64,000 bases of DNA, taken from contig CAVSUM010000004.1 in the NCBI GenBank assembly GCA_963731105.1, positions 124,001 to 188,000 on the forward strand, in the 5' to 3' direction. Positions 38,394-47,069 of this stretch are shown here, in pieces; the first letter of the stretch is position 1; each line of letters starts with the position of its first letter. The notes under the pieces were generated by a model. It was not told the origin of the DNA, ran no database searches, and was given only the letters and a program-made list of their open reading frames with translations. The stretch comes from RPQJ01 sp963731105 (GTDB lineage Bacteria > Pseudomonadota > Gammaproteobacteria > Steroidobacterales > Steroidobacteraceae). Position numbers and translations under genes: made by a program.

Positions 38394-39323
38394 GCGGAAG
38401 TGCCTGGATCACGGGTGCCCGCGGCTTCATCGGCCGGTCGCTCGCGCGGCATCTGGCGGCCGAGGGCGTCGAGGTCGCTGGCGTCGGCCACGGTCATTGG
38501 CCCGATGCGTCGACTGCCGGCGTGACCCACTGGGTCAACGCGGACATCCACGCGGCGAGCCTCGACCTGCTGCAGTCGCGGGCCGGTGCGCCCGACGCGA
38601 TCTACCACCTCGCCGGCGGTTCGGCCGTCGGTCCGTCGTTCGCCAACCCGCTCGAGGATTTCGAGCGCACCGTGCACACCACCGCACGACTGCTCGAGTG
38701 GGTGCGCTGCCATGCCCCGGCAACGCCAGTAGTCGCGGTGTCGAGCGCCGCGGTCTACGGCGCCGGGCACCAGGGACCGATCGCCGAGACAGTGCCCGTG
38801 ACGCCGTACTCGCCTTACGGGCACCACAAGGCGGTGATGGAGTCGCTGTTCCGTTCCTACGGCGCGAACTTCGGCCTGCGTGCCGCCGTGGTGCGGGTGT
38901 TCTCGGCCTACGGCGAGGGATTGCGCAAGCAGCTGCCGTGGGACCTGTGCGGCAAGCTGGCTGCCGGCGGGCGCGAGCTCGTGCTCGACGGCACGGGTGA
39001 GGAGCGGCGCGACTGGATCCACGTCGACGACGTCGTGCGCACTCTAACGGACGCGGCTCGCGTATCTGCCGTCCGCGGAGTGCCCGGTCGTGAATTGCGG
39101 CACCGGCACGTCGCGCACCGTCGCCGAGTTCTCGCGCGTGCTGGTCGAGGCGTGGGGCGGACCGTGCACGGTGTCGTTTTCGGGCCGCGCACGTCCCGGC
39201 GACCCGCAGTCGCTGGTGGCTGACGTTTCCCGCATGCGCCAGCTGGGCGGCGTCGTGCCTCGTCCGCTGGCCGAGGGCCTGGCGTCCTACGTGCGCTGGT
39301 TCCGCGCTGACACGGATCGCTGA
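38390..39323 (+). CDS. NAD-dependent sugar epimerase/dehydratase (one frame break)
   Basis: About 310 residues. Extended SDR: GARGFIGRSLARHL near the N-terminus, YHLAGGSAVGPSF, SSAAVYG, catalytic YGHHK and RVFSAYGEG. An extra base near 39056 shifts the frame after DDVVRTLTDA; restored it reads LAYLPSAECPVVNCGTGTSRTVAEF and ends near 39323. It acts on an NDP-sugar, substrate not readable. Followed after 3 bases by a glycosyltransferase. Confidence 0.84.
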
Positions 39324-39326
39324 GGA

Positions 39327-40676
39327 ATGCGCGTCGCGTTTCCGCTGATCGGTGGCCGCGAGTGGACCGGCGGGTACAACTACCTGCTGAACCTGCTGCG
39401 GGTGCTGCACCACCACCCCGGTCATGGCATCGAGCCGCTGCTGTTCGTGGGCGAGCAGGTGCCGGACGAGCACCTCGCGCCGTTCCTGCCGCTGCTCGCG
39501 GCGCCGCCGGTGCGCGGCGGGGCCTTCGAGCGGCGCAGCTCGAGCGAGCACCTCACCCAGGCGCTGCTGCTCGGCACGGTGCCCTCGATCGCGGAGGCTT
39601 TCGCGCAACAGCGCATCGACGTCGCGTTCGAGGCCGCGCAGTTCTATGGCTGGCGCTTCCCGGTTGCGACGCTCGCCTGGACGCCGGACTTCCAGCACCG
39701 CCACCTGCCACAGATGTTCTCGCGCCGCGCCTGGTGGCGGCGCGAACTGGGGCACCAGGCCCAGATCCGCGCCGGCCGCACGCTGATGCTGAGCAGCGAG
39801 GACGCGCGCCAGGACGCGGAGCGGTTCTACCCCGCCAGCCGCGGGCGGACGGTGGTGGTGCGATTCGCAGTGCTGCCGCCGCAGGTGGATCTGCACGATC
39901 CGTCGCAGGTGCTCGCCACTTACGGCCTGCCGTCGCGATTCCTGTACCTGCCGAACCAGTTCTGGAAGCACAAGAACCACGCCGTGGTGATCGACGCGCT
40001 GGCGTTGCTCAAGGCGCGCGGCACCGAGGTGATCGTTGCGGCATCGGGTAACCCGAACGATACCCGCCACCTGGATCACTACCGCCGGCTGGTCGAGCGC
40101 GTGCAGGCGCTCGGCCTCGCGAGCGAGTTCCGGCTGCTCGGCATGATCCCGTACGAGGACGTGATCCGGCTCACCTCGCTGAGCCATGCGGTGGTCAATC
40201 CCTCGTTTTTCGAGGGCTGGAGCACCACCGTCGAGGAGGCGAAGGCGCTCGGTGCGCCGCTGGTGCTCTCGGATCTCGGCGTGCACCGCGAACAGGCTGG
40301 CAACGACGCCATCTATTTCGACCCCAAGTCGCCGGGCAGCGCGGCCGAGGCGCTCGAGCGCGCCTGGTACCGCACGGATCTCGCGCCCGCCGAGGTGCGT
40401 CGTTCCACTGCCGCCGAGGCGTCGCGACTGCGCGTGGCCGAGTTCGCGCAGGCGTTTGCGCTGGCGGCCAGGTCGGCACAGGCGCGGGCCCGCAACGTGG
40501 CCGCGGCGCCGTTGCCGCCGTGGCGGCGTCACCGGTGCCGCGAGCCGCAGCGGCCGCGGCCGGGGTTCGCAAGGTGCTGCTGGTGCACAACTTCTATCGC
40601 TCGGCGGCAGTCGGCGGCGAGGACAACGTTTTCCGCCAGGAACGCGAGCTGCTCGAGCGCGCGGGCGTCGAGGTGA
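39327..40676 (+). CDS. Glycosyltransferase, GT4-like GT-B fold
   Basis: Core of about 395 residues: GGYNYLLNLLRVL at the acceptor side, TPDFQHRHLPQMFS, then the GT4 block LYLPNQFWKHKNHAVVIDAL, LLGMIPYEDVIRL and the E-x7-E-like NPSFFEGWSTTVEEAKALGAPLVLSDLGVHREQAG. From about 40490 the frame enters an Ala/Pro-rich stretch and overlaps the next glycosyltransferase by 157 bases, with a C-terminus unlike a real protein. The true end is therefore uncertain; a single-base change near 40520 would fuse it to the next gene. Confidence 0.82.
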   Translation: MRVAFPLIGGREWTGGYNYLLNLLRVLHHHPGHGIEPLLFVGEQVPDEHLAPFLPLLAAPPVRGGAFERRSSSEHLTQALLLGTVPSIAEAFAQQRIDVAFEAAQFYGWRFPVATLAWTPDFQHRHLPQMFSRRAWWRRELGHQAQIRAGRTLMLSSEDARQDAERFYPASRGRTVVVRFAVLPPQVDLHDPSQVLATYGLPSRFLYLPNQFWKHKNHAVVIDALALLKARGTEVIVAASGNPNDTRHLDHYRRLVERVQALGLASEFRLLGMIPYEDVIRLTSLSHAVVNPSFFEGWSTTVEEAKALGAPLVLSDLGVHREQAGNDAIYFDPKSPGSAAEALERAWYRTDLAPAEVRRSTAAEASRLRVAEFAQAFALAARSAQARARNVAAAPLPPWRRHRCREPQRPRPGFARCCWCTTSIARRQSAARTTFSARNASCSSARASR

Positions 40677-41777
40677 TTGTCTACACGCGCAGCAACGACG
40701 ACGTGGACGAGAACGACCAGTTTGAAGTGGTCCGCACTGCAGCCAGCATGTCCTGGTCGCGTCGCAGCCACCGCGAGGTCGCGGCGCTGATCGAGCGTGA
40801 GCGACCGCAACTCGCTCATTTCCACAACACGTTTCCGCTCATCTCGCCCAGTGCCTATGCGGCGTGCCAGGAGCAGGGCGTGCCGGTGGTGCAGACGCTG
40901 CACAACTACCGCCTCGTGTGCAGCGCGGCGACGTTCTTCCGCGACGGGCCGCATCTGCGAGACCTGCACGCCCGGCAAGCCGTGGGACGGTGTGCGCCAT
41001 CGCTGCTATCGCCAGACCTCGGCCGGTTCTGCCGCCGTCGCGTGGATGCTGTGGAGCAACTGGCGGCGCGGCACCTACACGCAGCTCGTCGACCAGTACG
41101 TCGCGCTGACGCGCTTCGCCGCCGACAAGTTCGTGTCGCTCGGCCTGTCCGCCGACCGCATCCGGGTGAAGCCGAATTTCGTGGCGGACTCCGGCGGTGT
41201 CGGCCCAGGCGGCGGCGGCTACGCAGTGTTCGCCGGGCGCCTCTCGGACGAAAAGGGCATCGGCGTGATGCTCGAGGGCTGGCAGCGCTTGCGCGATGTG
41301 CCATTGGTCGTGGTGGGCGACGGCCCGCTGCGCGCTGCGGCTGAGGCACGGGTGCGCGAACTCGAGCTGCCGGTGCGTTTCCTGGGCGTGCGGCCGCGAC
41401 ACGAGGTGCTCGAGATCATCGGCCGGGCCGACGTGCAGGTCGTGCCTTCCGAGTGCTATGAGGGCTTCCCGCTGGTCATCGTCGAGGCGCTGGCCCGCGG
41501 CACGCCGCTCGCGGTGTCACGCCTCGGCGGACTGGTCGACATCATCCAGTCCGGCGTGACGGGACTGCATTTCGAGCCGTCGGACGCGTCGGCCATGGTC
41601 GAGGCGGTGCGTCGCCTGTGGTCGGACCCGGACCTGCGCGAACGCATTCGTGTCGCCGGCCGCCGCGAGTACGAGGAGCGCTACACGCCGGAGCGCAACC
41701 TCGAGCAGATGCTCGAGCTGTACGCCCACGTGCTGCGGCGCGCGGCGGGCGCCGACCGACTGGCGCGTGCGAGCTGA
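40520..41777 (+). CDS. Glycosyltransferase family 4 (one frame break)
   Basis: About 418 residues from the GTG at 40520. N-terminus VLLVHNFYRSAAVGGEDNVFRQE, then HFHNTFPLISPSAYAAC and VVQTLHNYRLVC. An extra base near 40950 shifts the frame; restored, FFRDGRICETCTPGKPW follows, a cysteine-containing block of this GT4 subgroup, then YAVFAGRLSDEKG, VPSECYEGFPLVIVEALARGTP. Its first 16 residues (Ala/Pro rich) look more like a linker than a start, supporting possible fusion with the upstream transferase. Confidence 0.84.
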
Positions 41778-41783
41778 CGCATC

Positions 41784-43034
41784 ATGGCCGGGTCGCTTGC
41801 GCCGCGCATCGTCTTCGTCGAGCAGTTCTACTACCCCGAGGGCTGGGGCGGTGCGCAGCTGCCGCGCGACGTGACGATCGCGCTCGCACGCAGCGGGGCC
41901 GAGGTCGAGGTGATCTGCGGCAGCGACCAGTACGCGACCGTGGAGGGCGACGCGACCGAGGACCCGACCGCGAGCGGCGTGCGCATCCGTCGCGTCCCGC
42001 GCCTCATCGGTGGTGACATCCACCGCCTGAAGCTGCTGCGGCAGCTGTGGTTCTACGCCTGTGCGCTGCCGCTGCTGCTGTTCCGCCGCCGGCCGGACCT
42101 GATCGTTTCCCAGACCAATCCGCCGCTGGTGGTCCCCATCGCGATGCTGGCCGCGGCCATTCATCGGCGCCCGGGCATGATCATCGCGCAGGACATCTAC
42201 CCGGAAGTGATGGTCGCGCACGGCATGCTCGAGCCGGGCTCGTTCGCGACGCGCCTGCTGAATCGACTGTTTGCGTGGGCGTATCGGCACGCACGCACCG
42301 TGGTTTCGCTGGGACCCGTGATGACGCAGCGCCTGCTCGACAAGGGCGTGGCCCGCGAGCGCATCGTGGAGATCTGCAACTGGGCCACCGGCGAGGAGTC
42401 GGTGGTGCGTGGTGCCGAGAACCGCCTGCGCGCGGAGTGGGGCCTCGACGGCTGCTTCGTGCTGCTCTATTCGGGCAACCTCGGCATCGCGCACGACGTC
42501 GAGACGCCGATCCGCGCCATGCAGGCGCTGCGTGCACGGGTGCCGAACCTGCGGCTGCTGTTCGTCGGCAAGGGCAGTCGCCTCGAGCAGGCGCGGGCGC
42601 TCGTGCGCGAACTCGGCCTCGAGGACGTGGTGCAGTTCCGCGCTTTCGTGCCCCTCGACCTGCTGCCGCACAGCCTGGGTCTTGCGGACGCGGCACTGGT
42701 CACGCTGCTGCCCGGGTTCGAAGGCCTGGTCGTGCCCAGCAAGCTGCTCGGCTACATGGCGCGCGCCGTGCCAACGCTGTACGTCGGCCCCGATAGTGAC
42801 GTGGCGCAGTTCATCGAGCGATCCCGCGGCGGGGCCTGTGTGGCGGCCGGCGCCGTCGAGGCGTTTGCACGCGCCGTCGAGCAGTGGGTAGCGCATCCGC
42901 AGGAACTGCGTGCGTCGGGCGAGGCGGCCGCGGCGTACTACGAGGCGGAATTGTCGCGACAGCGGGGACTGGCGGCGTATCGCGACGCAGTTGCCGCGGC
43001 GGTCGGCGCACCTGTCGTCCAGGGCGCGCGATGA
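41784..43034 (+). CDS. Glycosyltransferase family 4, WbuB/WcaI-like
   Basis: 416 residues, intact. N-terminus VFVEQFYYPEGWGGAQLPRDV, middle DLIVSQTNPPLVVPIAML and AQDIYPEVMVAHGM, and C-terminal LYSGNLGIAHDVETPIRAM with VTLLPGFEGLVVPSKLLGYMARA, all typical of WbuB-type transferases that add a 6-deoxy sugar such as fucose or N-acetylfucosamine. Start follows the previous stop by 7 bases and the stop overlaps the next ATG. Confidence 0.87.
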   Translation: MAGSLAPRIVFVEQFYYPEGWGGAQLPRDVTIALARSGAEVEVICGSDQYATVEGDATEDPTASGVRIRRVPRLIGGDIHRLKLLRQLWFYACALPLLLFRRRPDLIVSQTNPPLVVPIAMLAAAIHRRPGMIIAQDIYPEVMVAHGMLEPGSFATRLLNRLFAWAYRHARTVVSLGPVMTQRLLDKGVARERIVEICNWATGEESVVRGAENRLRAEWGLDGCFVLLYSGNLGIAHDVETPIRAMQALRARVPNLRLLFVGKGSRLEQARALVRELGLEDVVQFRAFVPLDLLPHSLGLADAALVTLLPGFEGLVVPSKLLGYMARAVPTLYVGPDSDVAQFIERSRGGACVAAGAVEAFARAVEQWVAHPQELRASGEAAAAYYEAELSRQRGLAAYRDAVAAAVGAPVVQGAR

Positions 43035-43939
43035 GTGGTCGCATCGTCATCACGGGCGCCGGCGGCTTCATCGGTCGCGCGCTGGTCTCGCACCTGCAGC
43101 AGGCCGGGCGCGAGGTTGTCCCGGTCACGCGCGCGACGCTCGAACCGTGGCCCGAGCTGCTGCGAGGCGCCGACGCCGTGGTGCATCTGGCCGCACGGGC
43201 GCACGTCGTGCACGACACGGCGACGGACCCGATGAGCGAGTTTCGTGTTGCGAACGTCGCGGGCACCGAGCGGCTGCTGTCGGCCGCCATCGAGAGCGAC
43301 GTGCCACGCTTCGTCTTCGTGAGCTCGATCGGCGTACTGGGCAGCGATTCGGGGCAGCGCGCATTCACCGCCTCGGATCCGCCGAACCCGATCGAGCCCT
43401 ATGCACGCTCGAAGTGGGAGGCGGAGCAGCGCGTCATGGCGCTCACCGCCGGGACCGCTACCCAACCGGTGATCGTTCGGCCGCCGCTGGTCTACGGCCC
43501 CGGAGTGAAGGGCAACTTCCTGCGGCTCCTGAAGCTGGTGGACAGTGGCGTGCCGTTGCCGTTTGGTGGTCTCACCGCGCAACGCAGTTTCATCGGTATC
43601 GACAACCTCTGCGGGCTGCTGGCGGTGTGCGTCGACCATCCAGCGGCGGCAGGCCGCACGCTACTGGCCGCCGACGGCGAGGATGTGACGCTGCCGGCGC
43701 TGCTGGCGTCCATCGGCCGCGGCCTCGGCCGGCCGGTGCGGCTGTTCCATGCGCCTTGGGGGTTGGTCGAGTCGCTTGCTAGACTCGCAGGCCGCGGCGC
43801 GGACCTCGCGCGCCTGACTGGATCCCTGCGCGTCGACGACAGCGTCACCCGGAACACGCTGGGCTGGCAGCCCGGCGTGCCGTTCGAGGCGGGCATCCGC
43901 GCCATGGCCGAGTGGTACCGGGAAGCGGCGGCATCTTGA
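43031..43939 (+). CDS. NAD-dependent sugar reductase/epimerase, WbpV-like
   Basis: 302 residues. Extended SDR: GAGGFIGRALVSHL, VVHLAARAHVVHD, SSIGVLG, catalytic Tyr-Lys in YARSKWEAEQ, VRPPLVYGPGVKGNFLRLL. This matches the WbpV group, which reduces the 4-keto intermediate made by WbpM to UDP-QuiNAc or UDP-FucNAc. It sits directly before a WbpL-like initiating transferase and 3 kb from a WbpM-like dehydratase, the same trio as in Pseudomonas O-antigen loci. Confidence 0.84.
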   Translation: MSGRIVITGAGGFIGRALVSHLQQAGREVVPVTRATLEPWPELLRGADAVVHLAARAHVVHDTATDPMSEFRVANVAGTERLLSAAIESDVPRFVFVSSIGVLGSDSGQRAFTASDPPNPIEPYARSKWEAEQRVMALTAGTATQPVIVRPPLVYGPGVKGNFLRLLKLVDSGVPLPFGGLTAQRSFIGIDNLCGLLAVCVDHPAAAGRTLLAADGEDVTLPALLASIGRGLGRPVRLFHAPWGLVESLARLAGRGADLARLTGSLRVDDSVTRNTLGWQPGVPFEAGIRAMAEWYREAAAS

Positions 43940-44997
43940 ACACATCGAGCTGGGTAATCGCGATTGCGGCGGCGCTGCTGGCGGCGGCACTGACCGGCTG
44001 GGTGCGGCGCCAGGCGCTGCAGCGGCTCTGGATCGACGTGCCGAACGCGCGCAGCTCGCACCACGCACCCACGCCACGCGGAGGCGGGCTCGGCATCGTT
44101 GTCGCAAGCGCGGTCGGCTTCGTCACGTTGTGGGCCACCGGCGCCATGGACGCGCGTCTCTGTGCAGCACTCGTCGGCGGCGGTCTCGCCGTGGCATGGA
44201 TCGGTTTCCGCGACGATCGCAGTCCGGTCCGTCCCGGTACGCGCCTTGCGGTGCACATGGCCGCGGCCGCGTGGGCCCTTGCGTGGCTCGGCGGCGTGCC
44301 GCCGATCCAGTTCGGGACCACGACCGTCGAGTTCGGCCTGTTCGGCTATGTGCTCGGCGCGCTCGCGATCGGCTGGGTGCTGAACCTGTTCAACTTCATG
44401 GACGGCATCGACGGGATCGCCGCGAGCCAGGCGACGTTCATGGCGCTGGCTGGAGCGCTGCTGGCGGGTGGGGCCTCGGCGCTCGGTGTCCAGGCGGCTG
44501 GCCTCGTCTTCGGCGCCGCGTGCCTCGGCTTCCTGGCGTGGAACTGGCCGCCGGCGAAGATCTTCATGGGTGACGTCGGCAGCGGCTTTCTCGGCTACGT
44601 GCTGGCGGTGCTGGCGCTCGCGGCCATGTGGGAATCGCCGGTCGCGTTGTTTGCCTGGCTCGCGCTCGGCGGCGTGTTCTTCGTCGACGCGTCCATCACG
44701 CTGGCGCGGCGCCTGCTGCGCGGCGAGCGCGTGCACGAAGCGCACCGCAGCCACGCCTACCAGTGGCTGGCGCGACGCTGGGGCGCGCACCTGCCGGTGA
44801 CGCTGGCGGTGCTGGCCATGAACCTGTTCGTGCTGCTGCCGGTCGCCGGGTTCTGCATCGCGTATCCTGAGCGCGCGGCAACGGCGCTGGTGGCGGCGCT
44901 GGTGCTGCTCGGCGCCATCGCGTTGCTGGCCGGCTCGGGCCGCGCCGAAGTGCCGACATCGCCGGTCGTGCCGGCGGTGCGCAATTCAAAGGAGTAA
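43936..44997 (+). CDS. Initiating sugar-1-phosphate transferase, WecA/WbpL-like (MraY family)
   Basis: 353 residues from a TTG overlapping the upstream TGA. Polytopic (about 11 helices). Motifs: DVPNARSSHHAPTPRGGGLGI, GFRDDRSPVRPGTRLAVH, the catalytic NLFNFMDGIDGIAASQATF, WNWPPAKIFMGDVGSGFLGYVL, and the HEAHRSHAYQWLARRWG loop. It moves a HexNAc-1-phosphate (probably QuiNAc or FucNAc) onto undecaprenyl phosphate, starting repeat-unit assembly. A second, unrelated initiating enzyme of the WcaJ type is at 62783. Confidence 0.88.
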   Translation: MNTSSWVIAIAAALLAAALTGWVRRQALQRLWIDVPNARSSHHAPTPRGGGLGIVVASAVGFVTLWATGAMDARLCAALVGGGLAVAWIGFRDDRSPVRPGTRLAVHMAAAAWALAWLGGVPPIQFGTTTVEFGLFGYVLGALAIGWVLNLFNFMDGIDGIAASQATFMALAGALLAGGASALGVQAAGLVFGAACLGFLAWNWPPAKIFMGDVGSGFLGYVLAVLALAAMWESPVALFAWLALGGVFFVDASITLARRLLRGERVHEAHRSHAYQWLARRWGAHLPVTLAVLAMNLFVLLPVAGFCIAYPERAATALVAALVLLGAIALLAGSGRAEVPTSPVVPAVRNSKE

Positions 44998-45003
44998 TGG
45001 GTC

Positions 45004-46092
45004 TTGCGGAAAACTGCGCTGATCACCGGCATCACCGGCCAGGACGGTGCCTATCTTGCCGAGTTCCTGCTCGGCAAGGACTACCTTGTGCATGGCATCA
45101 AGCGCCGCGCGTCGCTGTTCAACACCGACCGCATCGACCACCTGTACGAGGACCCGCACGTGCCCGGCGCGCAGATGCGCCTGCACTACGGCGACCTCAC
45201 GGACGCCACCAACCTGATCCGCGTCATCCAGCAGGTGCAGCCGGACGAGATCTACAACCTCGCCGCACAGAGCCACGTCGCGGTGTCGTTCGAGACGCCG
45301 GAGTACACGGCCAACTCGGACGCGCTCGGCACGCTGCGCATCCTCGAGGCAATCCGCATCCTGGGGCTGGAGAAGAAGACGCGCTTCTACCAGGCGTCGA
45401 CTTCGGAGATGTTCGGCCAGGTGCAGGAGATCCCGCAGCGCGAGACCACGCCGTTCTATCCGCGCTCGCCGTACGGCGCGGCCAAGGTGTACGCGCACTG
45501 GATCACGGTCAACTACCGCGAGGCGTACGGGCTGTTCGCCTGCAGCGGCATCCTGTTCAACCACGAGTCGCCGATCCGCGGCGAGACGTTCGTGACGCGC
45601 AAGATCACCCGCGGCCTGGCGCGCATCCACGAGGGGCTCGAGCAGTGCCTGTACCTCGGCAACATGGATGCGTTGCGCGACTGGGGCCACGCCCGCGACT
45701 ACGTGCGCGCGCAGTGGCTGATGCTGCAGCAGGACGTCCCCGAGGACTTCGTCATCGCCACCGGCGAGCAGCACTCGGTGCGCGAGTTCGTGAGCCGCTC
45801 GGCGCAGCTGCTCGGCTGGGACATCGAGTGGCGCGGCGAGGGCGTGGCGGAGGAGGGCGTCGACCGCGCCTCGGGCCGCGTGCTGGTCAAGGTGGATCCG
45901 CGCTATTTCCGGCCCGCCGAGGTCGAGACGCTGCTGGGCGACCCGAGCAAGGCCAAGGCGAAGCTCGGCTGGGTGCCGGAGGTGACCTTCGACCAGCTGG
46001 TGCGCGAGATGGTCGAGACCGACCTCGAGATTGCGCGCCGCGACGCGCACATGAAGCAGCACGGCTTCAAGGTCTATCACCACCATGAATGA
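45004..46092 (+). CDS. gmd: GDP-mannose 4,6-dehydratase
   Basis: 362 residues from a TTG start with AAGGAG 11 bases upstream. GITGQDGAYLAEFLLGK, IKRRASLFNTDRIDHLYED, AAQSHVAVSFETPEYTANSDALGTLRILEAIR, catalytic YGAAKVYAHW and NHESPIRGETFVTRKIT are all diagnostic. It makes GDP-4-keto-6-deoxymannose from GDP-mannose supplied by algA/manB. The end overlaps fcl by 8 bases. Confidence 0.96.
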   Translation: MRKTALITGITGQDGAYLAEFLLGKDYLVHGIKRRASLFNTDRIDHLYEDPHVPGAQMRLHYGDLTDATNLIRVIQQVQPDEIYNLAAQSHVAVSFETPEYTANSDALGTLRILEAIRILGLEKKTRFYQASTSEMFGQVQEIPQRETTPFYPRSPYGAAKVYAHWITVNYREAYGLFACSGILFNHESPIRGETFVTRKITRGLARIHEGLEQCLYLGNMDALRDWGHARDYVRAQWLMLQQDVPEDFVIATGEQHSVREFVSRSAQLLGWDIEWRGEGVAEEGVDRASGRVLVKVDPRYFRPAEVETLLGDPSKAKAKLGWVPEVTFDQLVREMVETDLEIARRDAHMKQHGFKVYHHHE

Positions 46093-47026
46093 GGGCGGCC
46101 GGATCTACGTCGCCGGCCACCAGGGGCTGGTGGGTTCGGCCATCGTGCGGCGGCTGCGCGAGCTCGGCTACACGAACCTGCTGCTGCGTACCCGCGCCGA
46201 GCTCGACCTGTGCAACCAGGCGGCGGTCGAGGCGTTTTTCGCGGCCGAGCGGCCCGAGTACGTGTTCCTCGCGGCGGCCAAGGTGGGCGGCATCCTCGCC
46301 AACAGCACCTATCCCGCGGACTTCCTGCGCGACAACCTGCAGATCCAGGTGAACGTGATCGAGTCGGCACGCCGCCACGGCGTGGCGAAGCTGTGCTTCC
46401 TCGGCTCGAGCTGCATCTACCCGAAGCTCGCCCCGCAGCCGCTGCGCGAGGAGTACCTGCTCACCGGCCCGCTCGAGCCCACCAACGAGTGGTATGCGGT
46501 CGCCAAGCTCGCAGGGATCAAGCTCTGCCAGGCGTATTCGCGCCAGTACGGGTTCAGTGCGATCTCGCTGCTGCCCACCAACCTGTACGGCCCGGGCGAC
46601 AATTTCAGCCTGCAGAACTCGCACGTGCTGCCGGCGCTGATCCGGCGCTTCCATGAGGCGCGCGAGCGGGGCGACGCGGAACTGGTGGTGTGGGGCACGG
46701 GCACGCCCCGCCGGGAGTTCCTGCACGTCGACGACCTGGCCGATGCCTGCGTGTTCCTGATGCAAAATTACGCCGCCGACGAGCCGATCAACGTCGGGGT
46801 GGGCGAGGACCTGAGCATCGCCGAGCTGGCCGCGCTGGTAGCCCGGGTGGTCGGATTCCAGGGCCGGCTCGCCTTCGATGCTTCCAAGCCGGACGGCACC
46901 CCCCGCAAGCTGCTCGACACCAGCCGGATCAACGACTTGGGCTGGCGGCCCCGGATTCCGCTGGAAACCGGGGTGGCGGCCACCTACCGCTGGTTCCTCG
47001 ACCACCGCACCGGCCTCCGCGACTGA
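46085..47026 (+). CDS. fcl: GDP-L-fucose synthase
   Basis: 313 residues. GHQGLVGSAIVRRLRELG, AAAKVGGILANSTYPADFLRDNLQIQ, GSSCIYPKLAPQPLREEYLLTGPLEPTNEWYAVAKLAGIKLCQAY with the catalytic Tyr-x3-Lys, and LLPTNLYGPGDNF. It epimerises and reduces the Gmd product to GDP-L-fucose. It completes the fucose route with gmd; the 8-base overlap with gmd indicates coupling. Confidence 0.96.
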   Translation: MNEGGRIYVAGHQGLVGSAIVRRLRELGYTNLLLRTRAELDLCNQAAVEAFFAAERPEYVFLAAAKVGGILANSTYPADFLRDNLQIQVNVIESARRHGVAKLCFLGSSCIYPKLAPQPLREEYLLTGPLEPTNEWYAVAKLAGIKLCQAYSRQYGFSAISLLPTNLYGPGDNFSLQNSHVLPALIRRFHEARERGDAELVVWGTGTPRREFLHVDDLADACVFLMQNYAADEPINVGVGEDLSIAELAALVARVVGFQGRLAFDASKPDGTPRKLLDTSRINDLGWRPRIPLETGVAATYRWFLDHRTGLRD

Positions 47027-47043
47027 GTCGATTAGGTTAAAAT

Positions 47044-47067
47044 CACCCCTTCACGCCTGTCGGGGTG
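47044..47067 (+). promoter_or_regulatory. Leader hairpin in front of the WbpM-like gene
   Basis: CACCCC (47044-47049) pairs with GGGGTG (47062-47067) around a 12-base loop; the stem ends two bases before the ATG and includes the only G-rich stretch that could act as ribosome binding site. TTAAAAT just upstream (47035-47041) could be a -10 box. Folding could limit translation. Confidence 0.35.
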
Positions 47068-47069
47068 TC

